Of a stretch of DNA of 14,383 nucleotides, positions 5,962-13,386 are shown piece by piece. Location of the stretch: the NCBI GenBank assembly GCA_018691995.1, contig JABHJM010000051.1, forward strand, positions 1 to 14,383, in the 5' to 3' direction. The notes below the pieces were generated by a model, which did no database searches, was not told the origin of the DNA, and saw nothing but the letters and a program-made list of their open reading frames with translations. The position numbers and the translations under genes are program-made. The stretch comes from Candidatus Iainarchaeum sp. (GTDB taxonomy: Archaea > Iainarchaeota > Iainarchaeia > Iainarchaeales > JAAZKV01). Position 1 is the first letter of the stretch. Each line of letters begins with the position of its first letter.

Positions 5962-6621
5962 ATGAAAAGAAATATTTTTTCAACAGATAAGAATGCAATG
6001 TTTTTTGTTGCTAGTGAAGTATTTTTAGTGTTTTTAATTGTAATACAATTATACAAAGTCCTTGGAATGAGTTTTAGTTATGGAAAATTATCAATTTTTT
6101 CACAACAAGTATTACCACAAAACATACTATGGTTTGTTGCTTCAATTTTAACTTTAGTAATTTTATATGTTTCAATTTCAATGAAAGATAAAAAAGTTAT
6201 AAGAATTCATTCAGATTTTTCAAAAATAGTTCTTGGCACAGGTAAAGAAAAATTCTTTGGAATGGATAGAGAAGTAATAACTCTACTTTTTGTTGAATTT
6301 ATTTTTGCAATAATGCTAGCAGTTGCAATTTTTGTATATCTTGATCCAAGTGTAAACATAGTTCCATGGCCATGGAATTATATTACATTTTTCATAGTTT
6401 TAATATTTGGACTTTATTTTTTCTCAAAAACAAAACCATTTCGAGAAGCAGTATATGGAGAAAGCAGATTAAAAAGAATTTCTCCAGCTAAAAGATTATT
6501 CCCTACACGTAGAATTACTAATAAAAAAACAGGGACAATTAGAATTGGTGGAAAGAAAAAACAAACTTGGAAAAAGAACAAAACAAAACATAGGAAAAGA
6601 TTAAATAAAAAAAAGAAGTAA
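5962..6621 (+). CDS. Four-helix membrane protein with a very basic C-terminal tail
   Basis: Family not recognised; 219 residues. Four hydrophobic segments are evident at about 12-33, 53-73, 105-127 and 137-155. A short Lys/Arg-rich loop (75-103) lies between helices 2 and 3, and VPWPWNY (134-140) precedes helix 4. From residue 156 to the end the protein is extremely basic, finishing in a Lys/Arg-rich tail of about 50 residues. By the positive-inside rule this places both termini in the cytoplasm, where the tail could bind nucleic acid, ribosomes or acidic lipid head groups. It is followed 8 nt later by the amino-acid permease, so it is the first gene of an operon and may be an accessory to transport. 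That role is inference. Confidence 0.72.
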   Translation: MKRNIFSTDKNAMFFVASEVFLVFLIVIQLYKVLGMSFSYGKLSIFSQQVLPQNILWFVASILTLVILYVSISMKDKKVIRIHSDFSKIVLGTGKEKFFGMDREVITLLFVEFIFAIMLAVAIFVYLDPSVNIVPWPWNYITFFIVLIFGLYFFSKTKPFREAVYGESRLKRISPAKRLFPTRRITNKKTGTIRIGGKKKQTWKKNKTKHRKRLNKKKK

Positions 6622-6629
6622 GTGATTAA

Positions 6630-8051
6630 ATGAGACATAAAAAAGCAACACCAGATCCACAAAAACTTCCAATGGATACTCTAAAAAAAAGCATTACTCT
6701 TAAACAAGCAACAATTTATGGGATTGGAATAATTCTTGGTGCAGGAATATATGCATTAATTGGAGAAGCAGCAGGGATGGCAGGAAATGCAGTATGGTTA
6801 GCATTTGTAGTTTCAGCAATAATAGCTTCGTTCACTGCACTTTCATATGCAGAACTTTCAAAATTATTTCCAAAAAGTGCAGCAGAATTTGTATACGTTC
6901 AAGAAACAACAAAATCAAAGGCCCTTGCATTTTTCATAGGGTATATGACAATTCTAACAGGTTTTATTAGTGCAGCAGCAGTTGCTCTAGGATTTTCAAC
7001 TTACTTTAAAATATTTGGAATTGGAAACCCAATATTTATTGCAATAGCAGTAATAGTAATTCTTTCAATTATAAATTTTCGCGGGATAGAAGAGAGTGCA
7101 AAACTCAATACAATTTTTACAATTATAGAAGCGGGCGGATTAATTTTTATAATAATAATTGGATTGTCATTTATTGGGTCAGTTGATTTGTTAAGTGTTC
7201 CAAGCGGAGCAACTCCATTTTCAATGGATTTTTTCGCACCAATTTTAGGAGCAGCTGCATTAATTTTCTTTGCATATTTAGGATTTGAAGATATTGCAAA
7301 TATTGCAGAAGAAACAAAAAATCCAAAAAAAACAGTTCCGCTAGCTTTACTTATTTCTTTAATTGTTACAACAATAATTTATGTTTTAGTTGCAGTGGTA
7401 GCAATAAGTGTTGTGCCAGCAGCTGAGCTTGCAGCTTCAAGTGCTGGACACTCAATAAGTGAAGGTCCACTAGCACTAGTAGCTTCAACTGCACTTGCAA
7501 ATCCAATAGGTGGGCTTCTATTTACTTTCATTGCATTATTTGCAACAGCTAACACAATTTTAATTTTGTTAATTGTTTCTTCAAGGATGCTTTATGGGAT
7601 GGCGCGAGAAAATACTTTGCCAAAAGCTTTAGCAAAAATTCATAAGAAAAATAAAACTCCTTATATTGCAATTGCAGTTGCTGGAGTAATTTCAATATTA
7701 TTTGCATTGAGTGGTTCAATTGGAGTTGTTGCAGCGCTAACAAACCTTGGAGTATTTTTAGTATTTTTCGCAGTAAACGGAGCACTTATAGCTTATAGAT
7801 ATAACAATCGAAAAGAAAAGAAGAAAGATGATGGATTTCGTGTTCCAGGAAATATTGGCTGGCTTCCGATTCTACCAACTCTTGGAGCAATATTTTGTTT
7901 CCTAATGTTTGCCACACAGTACTGGGCTCCAATAGATCTTGGATTTATACAAATGCCATTAATTGTATTTGGTATGCTAGTATTCCTAACAGCGTTTCCA
8001 GTATTCTACTTTTATAGAAAAAATAGATCCTTCTTTGACAAAGAGTTTTAA
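6630..8051 (+). CDS. APC-superfamily amino-acid permease
   Basis: The protein has 473 residues and about twelve TM segments (roughly 27-48, 54-75, 98-122, 134-150, 158-183, 201-222, 238-262, 291-317, 344-362, 365-388, 410-430, 438-461). The helix-1 substrate loop GIGIILGAGIY (31-41) is the APC signature that binds the amino and carboxyl groups of the substrate. FFAYLGFEDIANIAEETKNP (213-232) is the helix-6 unwound segment with its following loop, and SSRMLYGMARENTLPK (317-332) the conserved helix-8 region. This pattern is closest to APA/CAT-type transporters, but the substrate cannot be assigned. AGTGAT at 6621-6626, just before the ATG, resembles an archaeal ribosome-binding site and fits an internal operon gene without its own TATA box. 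Confidence 0.93.
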   Translation: MRHKKATPDPQKLPMDTLKKSITLKQATIYGIGIILGAGIYALIGEAAGMAGNAVWLAFVVSAIIASFTALSYAELSKLFPKSAAEFVYVQETTKSKALAFFIGYMTILTGFISAAAVALGFSTYFKIFGIGNPIFIAIAVIVILSIINFRGIEESAKLNTIFTIIEAGGLIFIIIIGLSFIGSVDLLSVPSGATPFSMDFFAPILGAAALIFFAYLGFEDIANIAEETKNPKKTVPLALLISLIVTTIIYVLVAVVAISVVPAAELAASSAGHSISEGPLALVASTALANPIGGLLFTFIALFATANTILILLIVSSRMLYGMARENTLPKALAKIHKKNKTPYIAIAVAGVISILFALSGSIGVVAALTNLGVFLVFFAVNGALIAYRYNNRKEKKKDDGFRVPGNIGWLPILPTLGAIFCFLMFATQYWAPIDLGFIQMPLIVFGMLVFLTAFPVFYFYRKNRSFFDKEF

Positions 8052-8125
8052 TCAAAACTAGCGTAAGGTATAGTAATATAAGAAAATAATACGTCCAAAA
8101 GCGAAAAACTCCAAAATTTGAGCAC

Positions 8126-8161
8126 TTTTTAGCCTATTTTTGTTAAAATTAGTGATTTTTT
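8126..8161 (+). terminator. Oligo-T terminator region after the permease
   Basis: Three T-tracts (8126-8130, 8137-8141, 8156-8161) follow the permease stop with no stable hairpin, the form usual for archaeal intrinsic termination. The whole 211-bp gap to the next gene otherwise holds only that gene's promoter and a 14-bp palindrome. Confidence 0.4.
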
Positions 8162-8216
8162 CATCAAAATAAGTACATTATGTATAAAGAATTCATAGTG
8201 AAAAATTACTTTATAT

Positions 8217-8240
8217 TTTTCCTAGGAAAAGGTTTTTTAA
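8217..8240 (+). promoter_or_regulatory. 14-bp palindrome next to the TATA box of the surface-protein gene
   Basis: TTTTCCTAGGAAAA (8217-8230) is a perfect palindrome. Two bases later TTTTTTAA (8233-8240) sits about 26 nt before the ATG at 8263. The purine-rich right half occupies the position of the TFB recognition element, so a dimeric regulator bound here would compete with TFB/TBP. The operator role is inference. Confidence 0.5.
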
Positions 8241-8262
8241 TCAGCAAACTCTAATACTGCTA

Positions 8263-9144
8263 ATGAAAAAAATAATTATATTACTAATAATATTACTCAC
8301 AGCTTCAATGGTAAATGCAGTGTGCATAAATCAAGATGATGTAACAAGATTTGACCTTCGTTTTGAAATAAGAGATGATTCACTTGCAGATGTTTATTTA
8401 GAACTTGATGCTCCCGTGTTAATAAGTCAACTTTCAGAATGTGGGATTAATGAAAGTGTTGGAAGTGACACAGTGATTGTTGGAACGAGTTGTTCATCAT
8501 TTCTTAAAACATTTCAAGATGCAATGTTTGTTGGGATGGGGTTTTTCACACAAGGTGGAGGAGAATGTACTTTTGATTATAAAGAAGGAATTCTTACAAT
8601 AAAATCTCGCGCTTTAACAGATATGGTATTAACAAATTTAGGGAATAATAATTATGAAGTAACGTTTCGTGAATGGAATTTTACAAAAAGTGCAAATGAA
8701 GAAAGCCTTGTTAATAAATTAACAATTAAAATGCCAACTGGTGCACAACTTTCTTCTTTTTATCCAATGAATGATCCAGTGGGGGTTCCAAATTATGAAA
8801 CAGGAGAAATAGTGTGGGAACCAATTCCAATGGTTAAACCAAGTGTAAAATATAATGTTACTGGAATTGGTGCAGAAGTATTTGTGATAATTGGAATTAT
8901 TATTGTAGTGATTGTTATTGGCGGAGTAGTATTTTTGAAGAAAAATAAAAAAGGTAATGTGAAAGAAGATAAAGTTTCACAAGCACATTTGTTAAAAGCA
9001 AAAATGAAAAACCTTGAAACAGCTTATCTGAAAGGAACAGTGGATGAAGTAACTTATAGAAGATTAATGGAACAGTATCAATTACAATTAAATGAAATTA
9101 GAACTGTGCTAAAAGAAATAAAAGTTGAAGATTTAAAGAAATAA
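8263..9144 (+). CDS. Cell-surface protein, single TM, SHOCT-like cytoplasmic tail
   Basis: Residues 1-19 form a clean signal peptide (MKKIIILLIILLTASMVNA) with a VNA cleavage motif. The ectodomain (20-203) is beta-rich, with four cysteines (21, 60, 77, 102) that could pair and N-glycosylation sequons at Asn63, Asn139 and Asn198. A TM helix spans about 205-225, followed by Lys-rich sequence. The cytoplasmic segment 242-280 reads LLKAKMKNLETAYLKGTVDE...TYRRLMEQYQ, the pattern of short helical hairpins of SHOCT type found at the ends of membrane proteins. Orientation is therefore outside to inside. The ectodomain family is not recognised; a role in surface structure or sensing is a guess. The gene is monocistronic. 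Confidence 0.8.
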   Translation: MKKIIILLIILLTASMVNAVCINQDDVTRFDLRFEIRDDSLADVYLELDAPVLISQLSECGINESVGSDTVIVGTSCSSFLKTFQDAMFVGMGFFTQGGGECTFDYKEGILTIKSRALTDMVLTNLGNNNYEVTFREWNFTKSANEESLVNKLTIKMPTGAQLSSFYPMNDPVGVPNYETGEIVWEPIPMVKPSVKYNVTGIGAEVFVIIGIIIVVIVIGGVVFLKKNKKGNVKEDKVSQAHLLKAKMKNLETAYLKGTVDEVTYRRLMEQYQLQLNEIRTVLKEIKVEDLKK

Positions 9145-9159
9145 TTGTTTTTTAGTTGT

Positions 9160-9942
9160 TTACCAGCTTATTGAAACAAAGCCAGCGACAGCTTCCTTTT
9201 CTCCACCAATACTTCTACCCTGTATTCCAATAGCAGTATTTCCAAATGGTTTTACAATTGAAATATACACGTTTCCTTTTTTTCCTTCTGGAAAGTTCAT
9301 TCCAAGACTAGTTGATAATTTTCCTAAATTGACTCCATGTCCTTCAAGTAACTTTTGTAAATTATTAGCTCCAACTGAAACAGTTTTTGTTTTTTCTAAA
9401 TAACCAGCTTCAGAAAGCGCAGCATCAATTCCAAATCCTCTTTTTCCAATTTTTCTCCCAGCAGTATATTTTGTTCCTGCTCCTTCAATATCATGTACTT
9501 CTAATTTTGTTTTTCCTCCAGCGGTAGCAAGAATTAATCCAAAATCACTTTTAGTTAAACTTTTTCCTTTTCCAATTTCAGGTGTTCGAAATCCAAGTTG
9601 TAATAATAATTTTCTTGGGAGTTTAACACTACTAGCAACACTTACTTGTGCATATTTTGGTTTTCCTTGTCTTCCAAGGGTTTGTTCAATATGAAAAACA
9701 GTTCCATACTTCAATCTTTTTCCAGCCCGTATAGTTGTGAATCCACTATTTCCACTTGTTTTACTCTGATGATAAACTCCCACTTGGTTTCTTTTTATAT
9801 TTGCCCTTGCTGCAGGATTTGGCGGAGGGCCAATTGGTCCAGCTCGAATAAGGTGAGGTAATAATAATGTTGCAACACTTAGAACAATCGTTTTTACGGG
9901 TAATTTCAAAACCCTTCTTTGAACAGGTTTGCTAGATCTCAC
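9160..9942 (-). CDS. Exported orphan protein, start uncertain (GTG 9942 or upstream CTG 10008)
   Basis: The conservative frame from GTG 9942 gives 260 residues; the family is not recognised. A basic N-terminus (VQRRVLKLPVK) precedes a hydrophobic helix at about 17-34 (KTIVLSVATLLLPHLIRA), then GPIGPPPNPAARA, so it is probably exported or anchored. The remainder is rich in Gly, Ser, Thr and Lys with alternating hydrophobic residues, suggesting beta structure, and ends VAGFVSISW. The frame is open upstream for 26 more codons to TGA at 10026-10024 and contains no ATG, GTG or TTG there. A good TATA box (10031-10038) would start transcription near 10008, where the in-frame codon is CTG. A longer product of 282 residues is therefore plausible. 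It ends 15 bp from the convergent surface-protein gene. Confidence 0.62.
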   Translation of the reverse strand: MRSSKPVQRRVLKLPVKTIVLSVATLLLPHLIRAGPIGPPPNPAARANIKRNQVGVYHQSKTSGNSGFTTIRAGKRLKYGTVFHIEQTLGRQGKPKYAQVSVASSVKLPRKLLLQLGFRTPEIGKGKSLTKSDFGLILATAGGKTKLEVHDIEGAGTKYTAGRKIGKRGFGIDAALSEAGYLEKTKTVSVGANNLQKLLEGHGVNLGKLSTSLGMNFPEGKKGNVYISIVKPFGNTAIGIQGRSIGGEKEAVAGFVSISW

Positions 9943-10030
9943 AGCTGGCGTTCTTACTCTTCGAATTGTTGTTTTTTTTGTTTTAGAAGGAAGTGTCGTT
10001 CTTTTCAGAGTAAGATTATGTGCTCAAGAA

Positions 10031-10038
10031 TTTATATT
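10031..10038 (-). promoter_or_regulatory. TATA box upstream of the exported orphan
   Basis: AATATAAA on the minus strand is the best TATA match in the 9943-10128 gap. At the spacing used elsewhere in this window it predicts a transcript 5' end near 10008-10010, 66 nt before the first conventional start codon (GTG 9942). The rest of the gap shows no RNA gene or repeat. Confidence 0.45.
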
Positions 10039-10128
10039 TCTATCTCCAATTAACTTTGATATCATCAGTTCTTTGTTTTGGAAGTATCATTGATTTGTTC
10101 AAAGGAGTTTTGTTATTAGATTTATGCA

Positions 10129-11232
10129 TTATTTAGGATAGTAGATAAATTTTTGTTTTGTGACTAATTGTCTTCTAAGTATATTTAAATTAAAAAGTCT
10201 GATTAAATAATGTGAAACAGTTCGTTTGTTTTTGTTGGATGCCCTTGAGAGTTCTAATGCACTTCTTCCAGGGTTGTCTTCTACAAGTTTTTCATAATAG
10301 TTTAAAGCGGTATTTCTTTCGACTTGGTGTTTTTGGTAACTGTTTAACATTTCTTTAAACCTTGTTCTTTTTTTAGAATGATGTAACTCAAATCCCAAAT
10401 CATGTAATTTTTTGAAGTTTTGGTTACAGGTTATTGTTAGTTTCCACAGATCTTTTTCTTTCCTAAGGTTTGAGTTGATATTTATTTTTTTTAGAAGTCT
10501 TTTCCAATCAGATAAATATAATTCATTTTTCATTCTTATATTTATATTTCGGTAGTGTTTTGATTTTTTGTTAAATCTAATACTTCCCTCGCAATCAACC
10601 AATACTCCAAAAACTTTGGTGATGATGGAACTATTAGAATTGATTAGTAATTTGTTGACACGAATAGTGTCAAAACCAAAGCTTTCGTTTAATTTAAGAC
10701 GCATATAATTTGCTAAAGTTTTGTTTGAAAATTTTAGTGTGAAATATTTACTAACTGCTTTTGAAGCCAGGTTTTTTTCTTTTAAATTGAATGATAAAAT
10801 ATGCTTGTTATTTTGAAATACGCTTATGTTCGAGTTTTGTTTGCCTGTTGAAAAAACAATTTTATTTGGTTTATTACTTTTAAATCCTTTTTCAATATGG
10901 AAAGTTCTGGATTGTCCATTTTCATAAATAACAATAGTGTGTTTATCTATTTCTTCCAATTTAATTTTAATTAACTTTCTTTTTCCTGGAACTATTTCGT
11001 GTGCTAGTAAAAGCTTTTCAAAAAAGTTACTTAATGGTAAATCTTTATTGTCTATTGAAATATTGCCATTTGAATTGCAATACCCCTCAACTTTTATTAT
11101 CTCTACTAACTCTGCTAATTCGGCATAATATGTTTCATCTTTTATGAAAAAGGATTTTTTTGAATTTGGAAGACGAATTTCAATGTTATTTTTATGATTT
11201 ATTGATATAAATTTTGAATTGTTAAGACACAT
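10129..11232 (-). CDS. LAGLIDADG-family protein with C-terminal HTH-like region
   Basis: Two LAGLIDADG-type motifs are present in 367 residues. LAELVEIIKVEGY (39-51) has acidic Glu49, and FGVLVDCEGSIRF (208-220) has Glu215. After the second comes the usual beta-strand and helix course (NINIRMKNELYLSDWKRLLK, 229-248, then WKLTITC). The motifs lie about 165 residues apart, as in monomeric two-domain homing endonucleases. Residues about 306-367 look like a winged helix (SALELSRASNKNKRTVSHYL). The family comprises DNA endonucleases that also act as maturases or, like bacterial WhiA, as transcription regulators fused to HTH. There are no intein splice residues and the frame is free-standing. A perfect TTTATAAA box lies at 11254-11261. 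It follows kae1 by 54 bp and is Asn/Lys-rich. Confidence 0.78.
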   Translation of the reverse strand: MCLNNSKFISINHKNNIEIRLPNSKKSFFIKDETYYAELAELVEIIKVEGYCNSNGNISIDNKDLPLSNFFEKLLLAHEIVPGKRKLIKIKLEEIDKHTIVIYENGQSRTFHIEKGFKSNKPNKIVFSTGKQNSNISVFQNNKHILSFNLKEKNLASKAVSKYFTLKFSNKTLANYMRLKLNESFGFDTIRVNKLLINSNSSIITKVFGVLVDCEGSIRFNKKSKHYRNINIRMKNELYLSDWKRLLKKININSNLRKEKDLWKLTITCNQNFKKLHDLGFELHHSKKRTRFKEMLNSYQKHQVERNTALNYYEKLVEDNPGRSALELSRASNKNKRTVSHYLIRLFNLNILRRQLVTKQKFIYYPK

Positions 11233-11253
11233 TTTAAATTTAGACTCTGGGTA

Positions 11254-11261
11254 TTTATAAA
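11254..11261 (-). promoter_or_regulatory. TATA box of the LAGLIDADG gene
   Basis: TTTATAAA is centred about 25 nt from the ATG at 11232, inside the 54-bp gap after kae1. The gene is thus independently expressed rather than read only through from kae1. Confidence 0.55.
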
Positions 11262-11286
11262 TCTGAACTTGGTACAGGGCCGGTTG

Positions 11287-12279
11287 TCAACGCCAGATAA
11301 CTTTTATGTCGTCGGTACGCTGTTTAGGTTTAATTTGTGAACTGTTTATTGGTGTTCGATAGCCGTTCTTGTGCATTAGGATCCCGAGCCACCCTATCAT
11401 AATTCCATTGTCGATCATAGTTGAATTTGGTGGAACAAATAGTTTAGCTCCACGCTCTTCACACATTTTGCTAACCATTTCTTGCAAAGGTTTACTGCAT
11501 CCAACTCCTCCACCAAGAATAACTTGTTTTTTTTCTGTGTGAGCAAGTGCTCTTTCTGTTACTTCAGTAAGCATTGCAAAAGCAGTGTGTAAAGTTGAAT
11601 AAATAATATCATTTTCTTTTTGCTTATTTCCTTTCACTTTGTTAAATTTATTAATTGCAGAAGTTAAGAGTCCAGAGAATGCTAAGTCCATTCCTTTTAC
11701 AGTGTAAGGCATCTCGATTAGTTCTTTTCCTTTGTAATATAATTTATCAAGTTCTGGCCCAGCAGGAAAACCCATTCCAATCTTTCTTCCAAATGTATCA
11801 AGAAAGTTTCCAATTCCAGTATCGAGAGTTTCTCCAAATACTCGGTAGTAATTATTTTCAAAACAAATAATTTGAGTATTTGCTCCAGAAGCATATAACA
11901 TTACTGGGTCAGCCGCGTCACAAAGTTTTCTTCCAATTTCAACATGTGCAACACAGTGATTAACACCAATTATAGGAATGTTAAATAACAATGATAATTG
12001 TCTTGCAGTAATTGCTCCAACGCGAAGGGAATTTCCAATTCCAGGCCCCTGTGAATATGAAATTAGATCAATATCTTTCATTGTAACGCCAGCTGTTGCA
12101 AGTGCTTTGTCAATTACTTTTTTTGCACAAGAATAATGATGTTCTGTAAGTTCACGAGGAATCATTCCTCCACTCTTTGTAGTATACGTATTTTTTTCAT
12201 TTGAAAGAATTTTTCCTTTCTCTGTAACAATACTAATTCCAAAAGTGTGTGCTGTGCTTTCAATTCCAAGACATTTCAT
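11287..12279 (-). CDS. kae1: Kae1/TsaD, tRNA t6A37 threonylcarbamoyltransferase (KEOPS)
   Basis: At 330 residues this is a full-length archaeal Kae1. It transfers the threonylcarbamoyl group from TC-AMP to A37 of ANN-decoding tRNAs, as the catalytic subunit of KEOPS. The ASKHA ATPase fold begins CLGIESTAHTFGISIV (3-18). Metal ligands are His108 and His112 in VNHCVAHVE and Asp290 in STMIDNGIM. The nucleotide region includes YASGANTQI (129-137, Ala133 where Gly is usual), TGIGNFLDTFGRKIG (154-168) and VILGGGVGCS (253-262). It ends in TDDIKVIWR, the usual end of the Kae1 domain, with no fused Bud32 kinase, so Bud32 must be encoded elsewhere. It is divergent from sua5 through a shared promoter. 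Confidence 0.97.
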   Translation of the reverse strand: MKCLGIESTAHTFGISIVTEKGKILSNEKNTYTTKSGGMIPRELTEHHYSCAKKVIDKALATAGVTMKDIDLISYSQGPGIGNSLRVGAITARQLSLLFNIPIIGVNHCVAHVEIGRKLCDAADPVMLYASGANTQIICFENNYYRVFGETLDTGIGNFLDTFGRKIGMGFPAGPELDKLYYKGKELIEMPYTVKGMDLAFSGLLTSAINKFNKVKGNKQKENDIIYSTLHTAFAMLTEVTERALAHTEKKQVILGGGVGCSKPLQEMVSKMCEERGAKLFVPPNSTMIDNGIMIGWLGILMHKNGYRTPINSSQIKPKQRTDDIKVIWR

Positions 12280-12301
12280 AAAAGAGTTTTAGAAGAAAAG
12301 G

Positions 12302-12309
12302 TTATTATT
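12302..12309. promoter_or_regulatory. Shared bidirectional TATA element of kae1 and sua5
   Basis: TTATTATT (AATAATAA on the other strand) is centred at 12305.5, exactly 26.5 bp from the A of the kae1 ATG (12279) and 26.5 bp from the A of the sua5 ATG (12332). It is the only TATA-like element in the 52-bp gap, so one TBP site could serve both directions. Confidence 0.5.
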
Positions 12310-12331
12310 GTTATTTGGACAACATTTGTCT

Positions 12332-13318
12332 ATGAAAACTCAAAGATTGACACAATCAAAAAAAGATTTAAGAGTTGCAGCAGAGATTCTAAAAAAAGGT
12401 GGGCTTGTTGCTTTTCCAACAGAGACTGTTTATGGTCTTGGTGCGAGTATCAAAAAAGATACTGCTGTTAAAAAAATTTTTAAAGCAAAGAATCGTCCAG
12501 CTGATAATCCATTAATTATACATGTTGTAGATAAAAAACAAATGAGTGTTTATGCAAGAAAAATTCCAAGTGAAGCAAAATTATTAATGAAAAAGTTTTG
12601 GCCTGGTCCATTAACAATGATATTTCATAATACGCCTAAAGTGAAAAAAATTGTTAATCCAAATAATGAGGTTGCGATTAGAATGCCTTCGCATCCTGTT
12701 GCAAGAGAGTTGATTCGTCTTGCTGGTCCAATTGTTGCTCCTAGTGCTAATTTAGCTGGAAAACCTTCTCCTACAAATTCAAAAGATGTGCTAGCAGATA
12801 TGGATGGAAGAATTGATGCAATAATAGAAGGAAAAAGCGATTGTGGTCTTGAGTCTACTGTTATTGAAATGAAGAAAAAACCATTTATTTTATTTCGTGC
12901 AGGGGCGGTTACTCTTGAGCAGTTAAAAGAAAATTTGGGCAAGGATAATGTTACAGTATTTAAGAAACAAAAAGGAAAAAAGTTAGTTGCGCATTCCCCT
13001 GGGATGAAGTATAGGCATTATTCTCCGGAAGCTAAAGTTATTCTTTTTACTGGTTCTCAAAAAGAACTTGAGAAGTTAATTAGAAAAGAAAGTAATGTTG
13101 GTTTAATTTGTGGTAAAAAAATAAGTTTATCGAAAACAAGTAATATTATCCAGTTTAATTATTCAACAAAAAAGGTTTTTGCAAAGAATTTGTTTGCTTG
13201 GTTTCGTGAAATGGATTCTCTTGGAATAAAAACAATTTATGTGAAAAGTGTAACTGAGAATGGAATTGGAAGGGCTTTAATGGATAGGATAAGAAAAGCT
13301 TCTTTTAAAGAAATTTAA
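12332..13318 (+). CDS. sua5: Sua5/YrdC/TsaC threonylcarbamoyl-AMP synthase
   Basis: This protein uses threonine, bicarbonate and ATP to make L-threonylcarbamoyl-AMP, the substrate of Kae1. Its 328 residues have both domains of archaeal Sua5. The YrdC domain (about 8-205) carries FPTETVYGLG (28-37), KNRPADNPL (53-61), the SAN triad at 138-140 in IVAPSANLAG, and CGLESTVIE (171-179). The linker SPGMKYRHYSP (222-232) is the conserved loop that closes over the active site. The C-terminal Sua5 domain runs from about 233 and ends GIGRALMDRIRKA (311-323). I chose ATG 12332 over an in-frame TTG at 12308, because the TATA element overlaps the latter. It is divergent from kae1. Confidence 0.96.
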   Translation: MKTQRLTQSKKDLRVAAEILKKGGLVAFPTETVYGLGASIKKDTAVKKIFKAKNRPADNPLIIHVVDKKQMSVYARKIPSEAKLLMKKFWPGPLTMIFHNTPKVKKIVNPNNEVAIRMPSHPVARELIRLAGPIVAPSANLAGKPSPTNSKDVLADMDGRIDAIIEGKSDCGLESTVIEMKKKPFILFRAGAVTLEQLKENLGKDNVTVFKKQKGKKLVAHSPGMKYRHYSPEAKVILFTGSQKELEKLIRKESNVGLICGKKISLSKTSNIIQFNYSTKKVFAKNLFAWFREMDSLGIKTIYVKSVTENGIGRALMDRIRKASFKEI

Positions 13319-13340
13319 AAAAAGATTTTAATAGAAAAGG

Positions 13341-13372
13341 TTTTTTATTTGTTTTAAGTTGAATGATTTTTT
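13341..13372 (+). terminator. Oligo-T terminator region after sua5
   Basis: TTTTTT tracts lie at 13341-13346 and 13367-13372 in the gap between sua5 and the convergent DUF1566 gene. No hairpin is needed for archaeal termination of this type. Confidence 0.4.
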
Positions 13373-13386
13373 GGAATGTGTTTAAA

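Noticed and set aside
9160..9186. C-terminal aromatic residue (…FVSISW) as an outer-membrane porin signature
   Set aside because: One terminal Trp in a beta-rich protein is weak evidence, and archaea of this type have no Omp85-style outer membrane.
9943..10128. tRNA or C/D-box RNA in the gap (TGATGA near 10060 on the minus strand)
   Set aside because: There is no paired D box, no cloverleaf or GTTC-type T-arm; only a TATA box is supported.
11287..11300. Kae1-Bud32 fusion
   Set aside because: The frame stops right after the usual Kae1 end (VIWR), and the following gene has LAGLIDADG, not kinase, motifs.
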